A stretch of 5,034 nucleotides of DNA from Acidilobaceae archaeon. GTDB taxonomy: Archaea > Thermoproteota > Thermoprotei_A > Sulfolobales > Acidilobaceae. The stretch covers positions 1 to 5,034 of the forward strand of contig JALWJI010000055.1 of assembly GCA_027081695.1 (NCBI GenBank), read 5' to 3'. This document shows positions 4,022 to 5,034 of the stretch, piece after piece (positions within the stretch are counted from its first letter, which is position 1; each line of letters begins with the position of its first letter). Position numbers and translations under genes: made by a program. The notes under the pieces were generated by a model that ran no database searches, had not been told where the DNA came from, and saw only the letters and a program-made list of their open reading frames with translations.

Positions 4022-5034
4022 ATGGCGGCACTACCCTTAGAATCAATGGGAGTACCAGTTATAATACTCAAAGAAGGTACCTCCCGCTCCTACGGAAAAG
4101 AAGCAGTTCGCTCGAACATAATGGCTGTAAGAGCCATCGCAGAAATCCTCAAGACCACCTATGGTCCAAAAGGAATGGACAAGATGCTAGTAGACAGCCT
4201 AGGAGACATCACAATAACAAACGACGGAGCAACAATCCTCGACAAACTAGACCTACAACACCCAGCAGGAAAAATGCTCGTACAAATCGCTAAGGGACAA
4301 GACGAAGAGGCAGGAGACGGCACAAAGACCTCTGTAATATTCGCAGGAGAACTCCTCAAAGAAGGAGAAAAACTGCTCAACAACAACATACACCCCACAA
4401 TAATAGTCGAGGGATACAAGAAAGCACTAGAAAAGGCACTAGAGATACTATACGAGATAGGCAAACCAATCGACATAAATGATCATGAAACCCTAAAGAA
4501 GATAGCACTAACAAGCCTAAACAGCAAAGCCGTAGGCGAAGCGGCAGACTACTTCGCAGACATCGCAGTAGAAGCAATAAAGACCATAGTAGAGAAGAGG
4601 GGAGACAAATACTACGTAGACCTAAACAACATACAAATAATCAAGAAGCATGGTGGAAGCCTAAGAGACACAAAGCTAATCAAGGGAATAGTCATCGACA
4701 AGGAAGTAGTACACCCCGACATGCCTAGAAAAGTAGAAAACGCAAAGATCGCGGTTCTAGATACACCACTAGAAATAGAGAAACCCGAAATAGACCTAGA
4801 GGTAAGCATCACAAGCCCAGACCTAGTAAAGCGACTACTAGAGAAACAGGAGAAGATACTAGCAGAGAAAGTAGAAAAAATTGCAAGCGTTGGTGCTAAT
4901 GTTGTTGTGACTCAGAAGGGTATTGATGAGGTTGCGCAGCATTTCCTTGCTAAGAGGGGTATTCTTGCTGTTAGGAGGGTTAAGAGGAGTGATATTGAGA
5001 AGATTGCTAAGGCCACAGGAGCAAAAATAATAAC
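4022..5034 (+). CDS. Thermosome (group II chaperonin) subunit, N-terminal part (gene continues beyond the right edge)
   Basis: This is a 337-residue N-terminal part of a roughly 550-residue thermosome subunit. These subunits build the double-ring ATP-driven chamber that folds proteins in the archaeal cytoplasm. Visible motifs are TYGPKGMDKMLVDSLGDITI at 46-65, NDGATIL at 67-73 (nucleotide binding, with Asp62 nearby), AGDGTKT at 97-103 (Asp99), the intermediate-domain stretch KIALTSLNSKA at 160-170, KKHGGSL at 208-214, and the apical-domain helical protrusion at about 250-285. GANVVVTQKGIDEVAQHFLA at 291-310 and AVRRVKRSDIEKIAKATGAK at 316-335 follow. The GQDEEAGDGTKT form is typical of one crenarchaeal paralogue lineage; most of these organisms have two or three subunits, so the alpha/beta label is left open. 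Codons 290-330 differ sharply in codon use from the rest and are listed separately. The C-terminal part, including the third catalytic Asp, is outside the window. Confidence 0.97.
   Translation, partial: MAALPLESMGVPVIILKEGTSRSYGKEAVRSNIMAVRAIAEILKTTYGPKGMDKMLVDSLGDITITNDGATILDKLDLQHPAGKMLVQIAKGQDEEAGDGTKTSVIFAGELLKEGEKLLNNNIHPTIIVEGYKKALEKALEILYEIGKPIDINDHETLKKIALTSLNSKAVGEAADYFADIAVEAIKTIVEKRGDKYYVDLNNIQIIKKHGGSLRDTKLIKGIVIDKEVVHPDMPRKVENAKIAVLDTPLEIEKPEIDLEVSITSPDLVKRLLEKQEKILAEKVEKIASVGANVVVTQKGIDEVAQHFLAKRGILAVRRVKRSDIEKIAKATGAKII
4889..5011 (+). other. Tract of switched codon usage inside the thermosome gene (possible gene-conversion patch)
   Basis: Forty of these 41 codons (residues 290-330) end in T or G: 25 in T, 15 in G, one in C, none in A. 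In the preceding 289 codons I count only about 17 ending in T, and A/C endings such as CTA, ATA, GCA, GGA and AGC dominate. All four Arg codons in the tract are AGG and all Val codons are GTT or GTG. At codon 331 the usage returns to GCC ACA GGA GCA AAA ATA ATA. The reading frame and the family sequence are continuous through both edges, so this is a synonymous-style switch and not a frameshift. Confidence 0.8.

Noticed and set aside
4012..4293. Plus-strand open frame of 93 codons overlapping the thermosome start
   Set aside because: It is the out-of-frame reading of the thermosome gene. Its Arg/Asn/Ser-rich translation comes from the A/C-ending codon bias.
4159..4812. Three minus-strand open frames opposite the thermosome gene
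   Set aside because: They are long only because A/C-ending codons on the plus strand rarely make stops on the other strand. The products are Ser/Leu-rich without domains or ribosome sites.
1..5034. CRISPR arrays, insertion sequences, attachment sites or a defence system
   Set aside because: No regularly spaced repeats, transposase-like frames or terminal inverted repeats were seen. The genes are housekeeping-type.

Overview
The window comes from a hyperthermophilic archaeon of the Thermoproteota (Crenarchaeota), most likely Desulfurococcales-like. It carries a thermosome subunit with crenarchaeal signatures, eukaryote/archaeal-type ribosomal protein S17e, a probable KEOPS subunit, a threonyl-tRNA synthetase of the crenarchaeal editing-less type, TATA/BRE promoters, and GTG and TTG start codons. 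The lineage assignment is inferred from these features, not from a search.

Layout. Positions 1-590 (minus) hold the N-terminal third of an AMP-forming acyl/acetyl-CoA synthetase that runs off the left edge. A 312-base gap (591-902) follows. It holds the synthetase promoter, a compact candidate structured RNA (761-835) with a textbook box C/D kink-turn, and the thrS promoter. Catalytic-only threonyl-tRNA synthetase (thrS) lies at 903-2303 (plus). It converges over 35 bases on a minus-strand cluster whose transcription order is S17e (3667-3879), a ubiquitin-like (MoaD/ThiS-type) beta-grasp domain fused to a phosphoribosyltransferase (2833-3576), and a Cgi121-like KEOPS subunit (2339-2791). A 142-base divergent promoter region separates S17e from a thermosome (group II chaperonin) subunit gene that starts at 4022 (plus) and runs off the right edge.

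How the genes relate. Most belong to translation and protein quality control: threonine charging, the 30S ribosome, probable tRNA t6A modification (KEOPS) and the chaperonin. ThrRS and the t6A pathway both consume threonine, but their genes here are convergent and need not be co-regulated.

Three things stand out. First, the beta-grasp/phosphoribosyltransferase fusion has a Gly-Gly exactly at the end of its ubiquitin-like domain, as in precursors of processed ubiquitin-like proteins. Second, a 41-codon tract in the thermosome gene (4889-5011) has 40 codons ending in T or G and none ending in A, inside a gene that otherwise strongly prefers A/C endings. This looks like a gene-conversion or recombination patch. 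Third, the kink-turn RNA candidate upstream of thrS does not match a standard C/D guide RNA in its spacing.
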